NCBI GenBank assembly: GCA_000526435.1
Contig: JAGB01000002.1
Coordinates: 744,001 to 808,000 of the forward strand
From: Caldicoprobacter oshimai DSM 21659
Lineage (GTDB): Bacteria > Bacillota > Clostridia > Caldicoprobacterales > Caldicoprobacteraceae
Reading direction: 5' to 3'
DNA length: 64,000 nucleotides
The notes below the pieces were generated by a model, which did no database searches, had not been told where the DNA came from, and was given only the letters and a program-made list of their open reading frames with translations. Shown here piece after piece: positions 26,532 to 34,798 of this stretch (its first letter is position 1; every line of letters starts with the position of its first letter). The position numbers and the translations under genes are program-made.

Positions 26532-27371
26532 TCAGCCTTTTATACTACCACTAGTCAAACCTCCAGTAATAAACTTTTCGACCAGTGAAAACATGATGAT
26601 AACGGGTATTGCTGTAAGGAAAGACCCTGCCATCATCCGTCCCCAAACATAATCCTTTGAATTAAAAAGCTGTCTTAACCCTACAGAGAGAGTCATATTC
26701 TCAGGTGATGACAAAAAAGTAAAAGAGAACAAGAAGTCATTCCACGCAATCATAAACACATATACAAATACCGACATTACAGCTGGTATAGAAAGTGGCA
26801 ACACTATCCTAAAAATTACTTGAAGTCTATTCAACCCGTCTATCATTGCAGATTCTTCTATTGAAGTCGGGATAGTAGTAAAATAACTGCTTAGCATAAA
26901 CAAAGTAGCCGGCATAGTAGACACCAGACAAGTTATTACAACAGCTATTTTATTATCATTTAAGCCTATTCCAGATATTATCCTAAACAAGGGAACTACC
27001 AATAATATGCCAGAAAACATATATACAACCAAAGTACTTTCTTGAATATATTTTTTGCCAAAAAACTCTAATTTAGCGAGACTGTAACCACCCATTCCTC
27101 CTATTATTACAGCTAGAGTAGCTGTAGCAAACGCTATCTGAGTGCTATTCCAAAAATACCTTAAAAATGGATATATTTCTGGATTTAGCACGTCGATAAA
27201 ATGTTGGAACGTAATTGCTTTGGGGAAAATCTCTGGAGGATATGCCACGGAACCCGCTGAAGTCTTTAACGCCGTTGTAACCATTAAATAAAACGGAAAC
27301 AACACAATGCTTAATACCAGCAGTATAAGCAGGTAAAACAATATTTTTTTAATTTTCTTTAGCGACTTCAT
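26532..27371 (-). CDS. Sugar ABC transporter permease, MalG type (YcjP-like)
   Basis: About 279 residues starting MKSLKKIKKILFYLLILL, six membrane segments, with the EAA loop EESAMIDGLNRLQVIFRIVLP. The ATG at 27371 overlaps the stop of the preceding permease (ATGA); an in-frame start at 27425 would overlap by 58 bases and is unlikely. It forms the membrane channel with the YcjO-like subunit. Confidence 0.92.
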   Translation of the reverse strand: MKSLKKIKKILFYLLILLVLSIVLFPFYLMVTTALKTSAGSVAYPPEIFPKAITFQHFIDVLNPEIYPFLRYFWNSTQIAFATATLAVIIGGMGGYSLAKLEFFGKKYIQESTLVVYMFSGILLVVPLFRIISGIGLNDNKIAVVITCLVSTMPATLFMLSSYFTTIPTSIEESAMIDGLNRLQVIFRIVLPLSIPAVMSVFVYVFMIAWNDFLFSFTFLSSPENMTLSVGLRQLFNSKDYVWGRMMAGSFLTAIPVIIMFSLVEKFITGGLTSGSIKG

Positions 27372-28264
27372 GCTCTCTTGAACACCTTCCTTCCAACAAA
27401 CAACACGAAAGTCATAATTATACAAAATAGCACAACAGTAATAGCAGCTGCTAAGCCATGATTATTAACCGAAAAAGCCGTTTCATAAAGATAGACTCCT
27501 ATTACTGGAACTTGCTTAGTTAACAAGTATATATCCTCAAACTTATAGAAATTCCATATACTTCTTAAAATCACCAACGACCTTATAATGGGCAATATCT
27601 CTGGAAGAGTAATGTGCCAAAATTTACTCCACGCCCTTGCTCCATCAACTTCAGCCGCTTCATATAATGAATTATCTATAGATTGAAGCCCAGCTAGTAT
27701 CATCATAAAACTATAAGGAAAAACTCTCCATGTATCAAACAGTACTACCAACATCAAAGAAAAAAGCGGGTGATCAAACCACATAGGAGCATCCTTAAAC
27801 AGATGTAGTATATCTACTGTCAGGTAATTGACAACTCCATAAATCCTGTTAAACATATATTGCCACACAAAAACCGTAGAAATAACTGGCGCCACATAAG
27901 GAAGAATAATTAATGAACGTGCAAATTTCCTTCCTCTAAATTCCCTATTCATTAAAAGGGCCACAAGTAATCCTACTATTGTAGAAAACACTACCGTAAT
28001 TATCACATACATAAAGGTAGTCAACAATGACCTCAAAAAACTTTCATCTGAAAAAAGCTTTAAATAATTACTAGCTCCCACAAATTTATGGGGTTTCATA
28101 GGGCTTAACGAAACCTTATGAAAACTTAAATATATATTATACATTATTGGATACACAATGATTGAAAATATTAAAAGTATCGCAGGAAGCATAAGCAAAA
28201 AACCCAATCTTGCTTCCGCCTGTTTTAGGCTCACTCTTTTTTCCCGTCTTCTTTGACCAAACAT
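27368..28264 (-). CDS. Sugar ABC transporter permease, MalF type (YcjO-like)
   Basis: About 298 residues starting MFGQRRREKRVSLKQAEARL, with a cytoplasmic basic N-terminus, six membrane segments and the EAA loop EAAEVDGARAWSKFWHITLP. A GTG five codons upstream (28279) is possible, but GGAGAGGTGG just before 28264 favours the ATG. It follows the binding-protein gene after a hairpin and overlaps the next permease by 4 bases. Confidence 0.92.
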   Translation of the reverse strand: MFGQRRREKRVSLKQAEARLGFLLMLPAILLIFSIIVYPIMYNIYLSFHKVSLSPMKPHKFVGASNYLKLFSDESFLRSLLTTFMYVIITVVFSTIVGLLVALLMNREFRGRKFARSLIILPYVAPVISTVFVWQYMFNRIYGVVNYLTVDILHLFKDAPMWFDHPLFSLMLVVLFDTWRVFPYSFMMILAGLQSIDNSLYEAAEVDGARAWSKFWHITLPEILPIIRSLVILRSIWNFYKFEDIYLLTKQVPVIGVYLYETAFSVNNHGLAAAITVVLFCIIMTFVLFVGRKVFKRA

Positions 28265-28301
28265 TATCCACCTCTCCACTTAAAACAATTTTTATTGAGG
28301 G

Positions 28302-28329
28302 GGGCCCTGTTTTTGGGCAAACAGGACCC
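28302..28329 (-). terminator. Intercistronic hairpin after the YcjN-like gene
   Basis: Eleven-bp stem (arms 28319-28329 and 28302-28312, one G-U pair) between binding-protein and permease genes, the same placement as at 1229-1269. It lacks a clean T-run, so mRNA stabilisation is as likely as attenuation. Confidence 0.6.
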
Positions 28330-28343
28330 ATTTTACAGTATTT

Positions 28344-29711
28344 TTACTCATTGACTATCTCTTCCATTAATTGTTGAGCTCTTTCCATTTCTTCATCAAT
28401 ATCTTTATTTTGAACAAGTATAGCATTTAAAGCTTTCGGAATCACTAGCTTAGCTGTAATATTCCCCATCTTAGGATGGGTTTTTCCGTCTTGGAAGCCA
28501 AACATTCTAAGGTCTTCAAAAGCCTCTGGTACTTTTGCAGCAGTTTCGCCAAAAGCTTTTAACAACTCATGGGATAAATATTTTTCATCTTTTGCAACAT
28601 CTCTTAATACTGGATTAGCCCCACCAGGAGCCATATGAAGCCACATTATATTGGGTTCCCGCTCAAGCATATACGCTAAGAATTTAACAGCAGCTTCTCT
28701 TTCCTCTGGTTTTACCATATTTGAAATTGTCATTGTAGATGTCATACCAAAGCTTGCAGCTACCTTTTTAGTTGGAATCGCAAACCCTATCTTGTCAGCC
28801 ATATTTTGTTCATACAAGCTAGGCATAATATACGTAGAATACATTGCCATAGCCGCATTGCCACCTACAAAAGTATCCTTTACTTGAGTAACACCATTGG
28901 AACCCTTTGGGCTGTATTGATACAAATCTTTATAAAATTGTACTGCTTCTTTCATTTCAGGCGAATTAAATTTCGGTTGTCCATTTCCATCAAAAAGCTC
29001 TGCATTGTTTGAAAGAGCAATTTGCTGGAATGTCTGTTCTGTGAAATCCGAAACTTCAGTTGCAAAAACAATACCATATTTTTTATTGTCAGGATCATAA
29101 AAAGTTTGAGCAGCTTTTAATATATTTTCCCATGTATCAGGCGCACTCAAACCTTTTTCTTCAAACCAATCTTTTCTATACCAAATACCAGCTACCCAAC
29201 CTGATACAGGAACACCTATATACTCTTCTTTGTCAGGAAGTTTTAATACAGCTAATGCTCCTTTAAAAAATGCATCTGCTCCCTTAGAGTTAATGGCCTT
29301 TGTGTTTGCTTCAGTATCAATAACACCTTCTTCGTACATTAACCTCATTTGATCGATAGACCCTTCTATCATCGCAGGAAGCTGACCAGACGACATAAGA
29401 GTTGTTATTTTAGTCCACAAACCATCTTCAGGCACCGGAACCTGTTTTACTGTTATCCCAGGGTTCTTAGCCATAAAACTATCAATTATGCTTTGAATTG
29501 TTTTTACACGGGCTTCTTCAGGCTGTCCATGCAGTAACTCAATAGTTACATTTTTAATCTGCTTATCAGTTTGCTCTGATGTACCCTCTTCCTTCTGGCC
29601 ATTCGATATTTGCCCATCGTCTCCAGATTTTTGTTTAGTACAACCATTTAAAACCAAAGCCACCGTCATAACTAAAACAACTAAACCAATTAAAATTTTT
29701 TTCTTCAGCAT
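28344..29711 (-). CDS. Sugar-binding lipoprotein (YcjN-like)
   Basis: Solute-binding protein of 455 residues. Lipoprotein signal MLKKKILIGLVVLVMTVALV followed by LNGC, with the lipidated cysteine near residue 24, then a low-complexity D/Q/G/S/E linker. The mature domain has the family-1 binding fold (GIWYRKDWFEEKGLSAPDTW in part). GGGGAGGAAAAAGAT precedes the ATG. It delivers the island's substrate, presumably an oligosaccharide or glucoside, to the YcjO/YcjP-like channel; no ATPase gene is in the island. Confidence 0.9.
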   Translation of the reverse strand: MLKKKILIGLVVLVMTVALVLNGCTKQKSGDDGQISNGQKEEGTSEQTDKQIKNVTIELLHGQPEEARVKTIQSIIDSFMAKNPGITVKQVPVPEDGLWTKITTLMSSGQLPAMIEGSIDQMRLMYEEGVIDTEANTKAINSKGADAFFKGALAVLKLPDKEEYIGVPVSGWVAGIWYRKDWFEEKGLSAPDTWENILKAAQTFYDPDNKKYGIVFATEVSDFTEQTFQQIALSNNAELFDGNGQPKFNSPEMKEAVQFYKDLYQYSPKGSNGVTQVKDTFVGGNAAMAMYSTYIMPSLYEQNMADKIGFAIPTKKVAASFGMTSTMTISNMVKPEEREAAVKFLAYMLEREPNIMWLHMAPGGANPVLRDVAKDEKYLSHELLKAFGETAAKVPEAFEDLRMFGFQDGKTHPKMGNITAKLVIPKALNAILVQNKDIDEEMERAQQLMEEIVNE

Positions 29712-29757
29712 ATCTTTTTCCTCCCCACCTTTATTTTTATTTCTAGAATTTTACTTT

Positions 29758-29846
29758 ATATCAGGCAGAAGTTCCCTACGATTTTGTAGAGCTATACATT
29801 CGTTGCATATTAAATTCAGTAAAAAGAAGGGAATTCTGCATGATAT
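29758..29846. repeat. Long imperfect inverted repeat upstream of the YcjN-like gene
   Basis: Arms 29758-29777 and 29828-29846 match at all but two positions and enclose about 50 bases. It lies between the phosphoglucomutase and binding-protein genes and would form a large hairpin in the mRNA. It could be an RNA processing site or a remnant of a small mobile element. Confidence 0.5.
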
Positions 29847-29913
29847 CAAAACAACTCACTTTTTCTGATTTCATTAGCCATCCGTACAAATACATCATAA
29901 ATTTATATATCTT

Positions 29914-30612
29914 TTATATGCTCGAATTCAAAACTGAATATTTAATCGTTCTCCAATTCTCATAAAAACTCTTAATTGTTTTAAATCTTAATTCTGATGT
30001 ACTTTTCAAAACCAAATCCGCCTTATATAAAAATTTTTCTTCTCCGATTCCAACGCTAAACATACCCGCAGATTTTATGGAATTAATTCCAGCTTCAGAA
30101 TCCTCTATACCTACACATTGGTAAGGATGTACCCCCAACTCCAGCGCCGCCTTTAGAAAAATATCAGGAAAAGGTTTACCTCTAGCAACTTCTTTAGGGT
30201 TTACGATGTAATTAAATCTGTCTATCAAGCCAAGTTTATCAAGTATAAACGTTGCATTTCGAGATGCGCTTGCTACAGCCGTATACACTTTTTCCTTTTT
30301 AAGTTCCTCAAGAAATTCTTCTATCCCCGGCATAATATTAGCTTTATCCAATTTTTCGAGCATACTCACATAATAAGTATTCTTTCTATTAGCAAGTTCT
30401 TCTTTTTCAGCTGGCGTAAATTTAGCACTTATATTGTTATATTCCAAAATTCTTTCCAAAGAATCCATTCTCGATAACCCTTTTAAACTTTCATTTATTG
30501 TATTATCAAATTTTATATTAAGTTCATTTGCTAGCTGTTTCCAAGCTAAAAAGTGAAAATAAGATGTATTTGTTATCACACCATCTAAATCAAAAATTAC
30601 CAACCTCACCAT
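29914..30612 (-). CDS. Beta-phosphoglucomutase (YcjU-like, HAD family)
   Basis: Converts beta-glucose 1-phosphate, the product of the GH65 phosphorylase, to glucose 6-phosphate. About 232 residues. HAD motif I FDLDGV near the N-terminus has the nucleophile and acid/base aspartates; motif II is ASASRN and motif III includes GKPFPD and GIEDSEAG. The cap domain follows motif I. The ATG at 30612 has only a weak GGTG site; a GTG three codons earlier is possible. It is the first gene behind an operator-controlled promoter. Confidence 0.9.
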   Translation of the reverse strand: MVRLVIFDLDGVITNTSYFHFLAWKQLANELNIKFDNTINESLKGLSRMDSLERILEYNNISAKFTPAEKEELANRKNTYYVSMLEKLDKANIMPGIEEFLEELKKEKVYTAVASASRNATFILDKLGLIDRFNYIVNPKEVARGKPFPDIFLKAALELGVHPYQCVGIEDSEAGINSIKSAGMFSVGIGEEKFLYKADLVLKSTSELRFKTIKSFYENWRTIKYSVLNSSI

Positions 30613-30621
30613 AATCACCAC

Positions 30622-30637
30622 ACGAAACCGCTTTCGT
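30622..30637 (-). promoter_or_regulatory. LacI-type operator at the ycj-like operon start
   Basis: Near-perfect palindrome ACGAAACCGCTTTCGT with a central CG-containing core, 7 of 8 positions symmetric. It sits just downstream of the -10 box over the expected transcription start, ideal for the LacI-family repressor encoded immediately upstream. Confidence 0.75.
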
Positions 30638-30647
30638 TCTAAGTAAC

Positions 30648-30676
30648 ATTATACTACATGTTTTTTCGTAAGTAAA
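30648..30676 (-). promoter_or_regulatory. Promoter of the ycj-like operon
   Basis: -35 TTTACT (30671-30676), 17-base spacer, -10 TATAAT (30648-30653), minus strand, about 36 bases before the phosphoglucomutase ATG. Confidence 0.78.
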
Positions 30677-30714
30677 GACCATTTTAAAATTTTTTGTAGA
30701 TTGTAAAATCAAAT

Positions 30715-31719
30715 TTATACACTTTCCCTTTTTCTAAAAACATAAGGTACATAATCTATCCGTTCAACAGATTCATTTTTTAACATTTTTATCAATTTTT
30801 GTGCTGCAATCCTCCCCATCTCTTTAAAATCCTGAACAACCGTCGTTAACCTAGGATTAACATATTCACTCAACTGAATTCCATCAAACCCTGCTAACGC
30901 AACATCATCAGGAACCTTTTTACCTAAATCATTAATGGCCCTCAACACACCCAAAGCCATTAAATCTGAAGCACAGAATATAGCCGTAATCTCAGGATGT
31001 TCTTTTAGTAATTCTACAGCCTTTTCATATGCTACATCCTCATAATAATCTGCATATTTTATATATTCATTACGTACTTTCAAACCTAAACCCTTTAAAG
31101 CTTCTCTATACCCTAATTCCCTAACTTTACTTACATAAGCTTCTCTTAGACCATTAATAAATGCAATATTCTTATGGCCTTTTAAATACAAATAATTTAT
31201 TACCTCTTTTACCGCTTTAATATTGTCAGTAGTCACTGTAGTAACATTATCGTTCCCTTCAATGCTTATATCAATTAATACACATGGAAGCTTAAATTTT
31301 GATATTTCTTCAAAATAAGGATCACTTATTTTTAACCCGTATATTATAACACCGGCAATTTGCCTCTCCTTACATAGTTGCTCCAATTTTTTTGTTTTTT
31401 GTTTTTTGTGATCAGTATTTATTATTAATAGTTCAAAATCATTATCAGAACAAAAATTTTTAGCTCCAATTAATAGCCTATATATAATATTTCCGTTGCT
31501 ATCAGTTTCACGTATATCAGAAAGAACAAGACCAATAATATTTGATTTTTTTAATGCCAAATTCCTAGCAGTAAAATTAGGAGAGTAATTATATTTTTTA
31601 GCTATTTCTATTATCCTTTTTCTGGTTTCCTCACTAATATCAGGGTAATTATTTAAAGCTTTAGATACCGTTGTTACACTCACGCCAGCTTGCTTGGCAA
31701 TTTCTTTCATAGAAATCAT
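30715..31719 (-). CDS. LacI-family transcriptional regulator (YcjW-like)
   Basis: A 334-residue repressor. The N-terminal helix-turn-helix is MKEIAKQAGVSVTTVSKALNN, followed by the hinge helix (PNFTARNLALKKSNIIG) and a periplasmic-binding-protein-like sensor domain (GVIIYGLKI, CASDLMALG, VALAGFDGI). It lies 100 bases upstream of the phosphoglucomutase gene in the same direction with a palindromic operator between, so local control of the sugar island is very likely. GGAG lies 10 bases before the ATG at 31719; ATG 31710 is an alternative. Confidence 0.93.
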   Translation of the reverse strand: MISMKEIAKQAGVSVTTVSKALNNYPDISEETRKRIIEIAKKYNYSPNFTARNLALKKSNIIGLVLSDIRETDSNGNIIYRLLIGAKNFCSDNDFELLIINTDHKKQKTKKLEQLCKERQIAGVIIYGLKISDPYFEEISKFKLPCVLIDISIEGNDNVTTVTTDNIKAVKEVINYLYLKGHKNIAFINGLREAYVSKVRELGYREALKGLGLKVRNEYIKYADYYEDVAYEKAVELLKEHPEITAIFCASDLMALGVLRAINDLGKKVPDDVALAGFDGIQLSEYVNPRLTTVVQDFKEMGRIAAQKLIKMLKNESVERIDYVPYVFRKRESV

Positions 31720-31745
31720 TTTCCACTCACTCCAACTTTTATGAA

Positions 31746-31773
31746 ATTATAGCAAATAGGTCAATAAATACAA
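31746..31773 (-). promoter_or_regulatory. Promoter of the LacI-family gene
   Basis: -10 TATAAT (31746-31751) with a weaker -35 TTGTAT (31768-31773) and 16-base spacer, minus strand. Confidence 0.5.
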
Positions 31774-31942
31774 AAAGTCAAAAAAATCAAACTTAAATTT
31801 TTGTTTAAAATTACGTTTGCTCAAAACCAAGTTAATTTACCATCACTCATCTTTATATTTTACTGTCTCTAAATTCTTCAGGTCAAGTACCAGTACAAAT
31901 TAATCTAGAAACTCTAAAGATTTGTGTTTTCATCAATAAAAG

Positions 31943-31977
31943 CAAAAAACCAGCCCTTTCATATAAGATTGGGCTGG
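31943..31977 (-). terminator. Intrinsic terminator of the coiled-coil protein gene
   Basis: Seven-bp GC-rich stem CCAGCCC / GGGCTGG (arms 31971-31977 and 31950-31956) followed by TTTTTT on the minus strand, about 37 bases past the stop. Confidence 0.88.
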
Positions 31978-32013
31978 CCATCACAGTTTTTGTAATACCC
32001 TGTTTTCATTCGC

Positions 32014-32979
32014 TTAATCATTAGCAGTGTGGACATCCTTATATACCTTCTCATAAGTCTCCAACCACGCCTTAACTTCATTTATATAGTCATTCAAGGC
32101 AGATAGCTTTTGCTCATCCGGCAAATCCACAAACCGTTGATTGATACCCGCAAGCTGGCGCACAAAATCGTCAAGCTCCTTCAGCTTGTTCTTTAGCTCT
32201 TTGTTTGCTTTTTCCAGACGAGTCAGCTCCTCGCCATCTCCTTTTTCTCTGCCTTTTGCCGCCATGTCTACCAGCTGCTTCAATCCCCTGAAGAAACCCT
32301 CAACCGAGAAATCGTCAAATGTGCTCATGCTGGCAACAGCGTCTCCGATTATCCCTATAAGGGAATCCTTGCGGCTGCGCTGCACATCCACACCGCTCCT
32401 TGTATCCCCTGTAGTTTCTACATCTAGTTGGGCAGACGCTGAAACAGAGTCGCCATCCACTATTTGTCTGGTGTAAGGATTGAAATACCTGATCCCTTTT
32501 TGAGACATCTCGGCCATCAAACTCTCAACATATTCACGCTGGCTGGCTATTACATTTCTGTATTTGTTTTGTAATCTCAGCATCTTCTTTGGGTCTCCAC
32601 CTGCCAGGCGATTGGCGCACGAGCGTACCGACTCGCCTTCGGCCTGGGCTATCAATATAGACATGACCAGATTTTTGACCTCGTCTTCTGTAAAAGACTT
32701 ACCAGCTACTCCTTTCAAGGACCTGACTTTCTCCCTTTTCTCGCCTGACTCGTTATCACCGGCTAGCTGGGCATGCAAATAGCGGTAATAATAGTTTCTT
32801 ATGGTATTGACCTTAAGGCCGCTCTTTTTCGCCACCGCTTCGAAGGCCTGCAGCATAGGAACATTTTCCTCCTTAGCACGGAGCACCTCTTCCTTCATAG
32901 AAGACATGAGTTCAGCGTCGATGCCTGGTGCGCTGTTGTCCACAGCCTTGTCATTCTTGACAGTTTCATTCCTAGCCAT
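32014..32979 (-). CDS. Hypothetical protein with HTH-like N-terminus and C-terminal coiled coil
   Basis: A 321-residue protein I do not recognise with confidence. Residues about 30-70 (VPMLQAFEAVAKKSGLKVNT, IRNYYYRYL) resemble the helix-turn-helix of prespore regulator RsfA-type proteins. Residues about 175-225 are polar and probably flexible, and about 245-280 form a charged coiled coil (EELTRLEKANKELKNKLKEL). No signal peptide or membrane helix. GGGAGGG lies 7 bases before the ATG and a terminator follows. It stands just downstream of the sigma/anti-sigma pair, so a regulatory role is possible. Confidence 0.6.
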   Translation of the reverse strand: MARNETVKNDKAVDNSAPGIDAELMSSMKEEVLRAKEENVPMLQAFEAVAKKSGLKVNTIRNYYYRYLHAQLAGDNESGEKREKVRSLKGVAGKSFTEDEVKNLVMSILIAQAEGESVRSCANRLAGGDPKKMLRLQNKYRNVIASQREYVESLMAEMSQKGIRYFNPYTRQIVDGDSVSASAQLDVETTGDTRSGVDVQRSRKDSLIGIIGDAVASMSTFDDFSVEGFFRGLKQLVDMAAKGREKGDGEELTRLEKANKELKNKLKELDDFVRQLAGINQRFVDLPDEQKLSALNDYINEVKAWLETYEKVYKDVHTAND

Positions 32980-33049
32980 CGATATCCCTCCCGTTTGATT
33001 TTTTGATTTATTAATTTTTACCTATATTATTAACCATAATTATCCTGTT

Positions 33050-33069
33050 TATACAGTTGATGCTGTATA
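33050..33069. promoter_or_regulatory. Short perfect dyad upstream of the HTH/coiled-coil gene
   Basis: TATACAG (33050-33056) and CTGTATA (33063-33069) separated by 6 bases, between the anti-sigma stop and the next gene's start. It is an operator-like palindrome; binding protein unknown. Confidence 0.35.
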
Positions 33070-33091
33070 TATTATAAAATTTAAAAATACA

Positions 33092-33901
33092 TCACTCTTG
33101 CTCTACAATCACAATGGTTACCGTATCAGATTCAAAATTGGTCCCTACCTCTTCCACCACTCCAAGCAATTCAAGTTCACGATACAGAGCCTTGCGCTGT
33201 TCAATGGACGTAACTTTCAGCGTAATGCTGTTCTCCGTCTGGTCAACCATGTCTATTCCATGTTGAATGGCCCTTATCATAAGGGTTTGAGGGGTTATGC
33301 ATACATCCTGCACCCTCAGCTCAACCTTATCCGACTTGATGTAGCCATCGACCTCTTGGGCTTGCTCTGATGTTTCAGATTCAGCATCAGAAGCGCTAAC
33401 ATCACCTCTATCCAGCTTTTGCTGCTTCTCAGCATCATCTGCTGGTCTATCACTTGAACCCGCCGACTCTTCGTCCTGCGAGCCTTCCAGCAAGCTCTTA
33501 GACATGCTTTCCGGAGCTGCCGAATCGGTCTGCCCCTTTTCCTGCGGAGAGGTATACAGCAGCCCGTCCAGGCTTAGCACCCTGATGGCCAGTACGATAA
33601 TGGCCGCTGCTGCAGCTATACCCATCCATTTTACCCACCTGGAAAACCTGCTGTGCTTTCTGTGTACCATCCCGGTTACCTGCTCGGCCTCCAGGCGGGC
33701 CTGCAGCCTATCCAAAAAGCCATCGGGCAGCTCCTCTTCCTCGAGCACACCTACCATTTGCACCACAGCTTTTATCTGTCCAAACCTCTGCCTGCACTCA
33801 GAACAGCTTTCTATATGTGCCTCCAGCTGTCGGGCTTCTTCCCTGTCCAGCTCACCATCTATATACGGGGAGATAAGTTCCTGCACAACCCTGCAATCCA
33901 T
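33092..33901 (-). CDS. Zinc-finger anti-sigma factor
   Basis: Membrane-anchored anti-sigma factor, 269 residues from ATG 33901. The N-terminal zinc-binding anti-sigma (ZAS) domain has HIESCSECRQ (His-x3-Cys-x2-Cys). A single membrane helix follows at about residues 88-107 (WMGIAAAAAIIVLAIRVL), then an acidic Ser/Asp/Glu-rich linker and a small extracellular domain with ferredoxin-like beta-alpha pattern. A GTG at 33913 overlaps the ribosome site and is disfavoured. Directly downstream of the ECF sigma gene (18-base gap), so the two form a cognate pair; the signal sensed is unknown. Confidence 0.88.
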   Translation of the reverse strand: MDCRVVQELISPYIDGELDREEARQLEAHIESCSECRQRFGQIKAVVQMVGVLEEEELPDGFLDRLQARLEAEQVTGMVHRKHSRFSRWVKWMGIAAAAAIIVLAIRVLSLDGLLYTSPQEKGQTDSAAPESMSKSLLEGSQDEESAGSSDRPADDAEKQQKLDRGDVSASDAESETSEQAQEVDGYIKSDKVELRVQDVCITPQTLMIRAIQHGIDMVDQTENSITLKVTSIEQRKALYRELELLGVVEEVGTNFESDTVTIVIVEQE

Positions 33902-33919
33902 CCTACGGCTCACCTCCTG

Positions 33920-34483
33920 TCACTCCAGCATTTCCCGAAGAGCATCGCATAATGCAGCCCTTGCACGGCTTATATGGGATTTAACGGTACCCAAAGGGAC
34001 CTGCAGGATTTCTGCAATCTCTTCATAGCTGTAATTCTGTATATCTCTCAGTATAATCACCGTTTTATATTCGGGTTTTAAACCGGCGATACAGGCTTGC
34101 AGCTTCCTGTATCGTTCCCTTTTTATCACCTCTTCTTCCGGCAGGGGGTCACTGGATACAAGCTCTATCTCAACGGAGTCTTCATTCTTGCCGGGATTTA
34201 GCGAAACGGTATCAAGCTTCCTGCCTTTTCGATATCTATCAACGCATGTATTATATGCAATGCGGTATATCCAGGTTGAAAACCTGCTGTCCCCTTTAAA
34301 CGACTTTAGATTTCGATATACCTTTATAAACACTTCTTGAGCCAAATCCTCTGCGTCCTCACGGCTGTCGGTCATTCTATAACAGTAGTTGTATATCTTC
34401 TTTGCATAAAGGGAGACCAGCTCTTCAAACGCCGATACATCGCCATTTTGGGCCCTTTCTATAAGCAAGGCCTCATCATTCAT
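33920..34483 (-). CDS. ECF RNA polymerase sigma factor (SigW-like)
   Basis: A 187-residue extracytoplasmic-function sigma factor. Region 2 (AFEELVSLYAKKIYNYCYRM, DLAQEVFIKVY, STWIYRIAYN) recognises the -10 element, and region 4 (YSYEEIAEILQVPLGTVKSH) is the -35-binding helix-turn-helix. ATG 34483 is preceded by GGGGGAGGG; an upstream ATG at 34513 would add ten unlikely residues. It is co-transcribed with the zinc-finger anti-sigma gene behind an unusually long leader. Confidence 0.94.
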   Translation of the reverse strand: MNDEALLIERAQNGDVSAFEELVSLYAKKIYNYCYRMTDSREDAEDLAQEVFIKVYRNLKSFKGDSRFSTWIYRIAYNTCVDRYRKGRKLDTVSLNPGKNEDSVEIELVSSDPLPEEEVIKRERYRKLQACIAGLKPEYKTVIILRDIQNYSYEEIAEILQVPLGTVKSHISRARAALCDALREMLE

Positions 34484-34798
34484 TCCATTCCCTCCCCCTT
34501 TTAGATTACACACCCACTTGCCATCCCACCACTGCCAGCTGTTATGCTTACCGATAAACTACCGGCCACCTATAAAGATAACGGTTTCGCAAGAAATTTG
34601 GTAGTACAAACTACCCTCCTTATTCCCACCTGGTGGTTCACGTACCCATTCTTAACTATCCGTTAAGCAGCAAACTCGCCAGATACTTTAAGTCATGTAC
34701 ATCTATCTACCTACGCGTACTTCATCTCTATCTTGCGAAATATGGAGCCTTTTTACATGTCGTTGATGAACCTCTCATCATAGATATTAATTATACCA
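34484..34798 (-). promoter_or_regulatory. Extended -10 promoter and long leader of the sigma gene
   Basis: TGGTATAAT (34790-34798) on the minus strand is an extended -10 promoter, giving a leader of about 300 bases before the sigma start. The leader contains GATGA/TCATC, CATGTA/TACATG and GGTAGT/ACTACC pairings but matches no riboswitch I can name. No convincing ORF was found in it. Confidence 0.4.
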
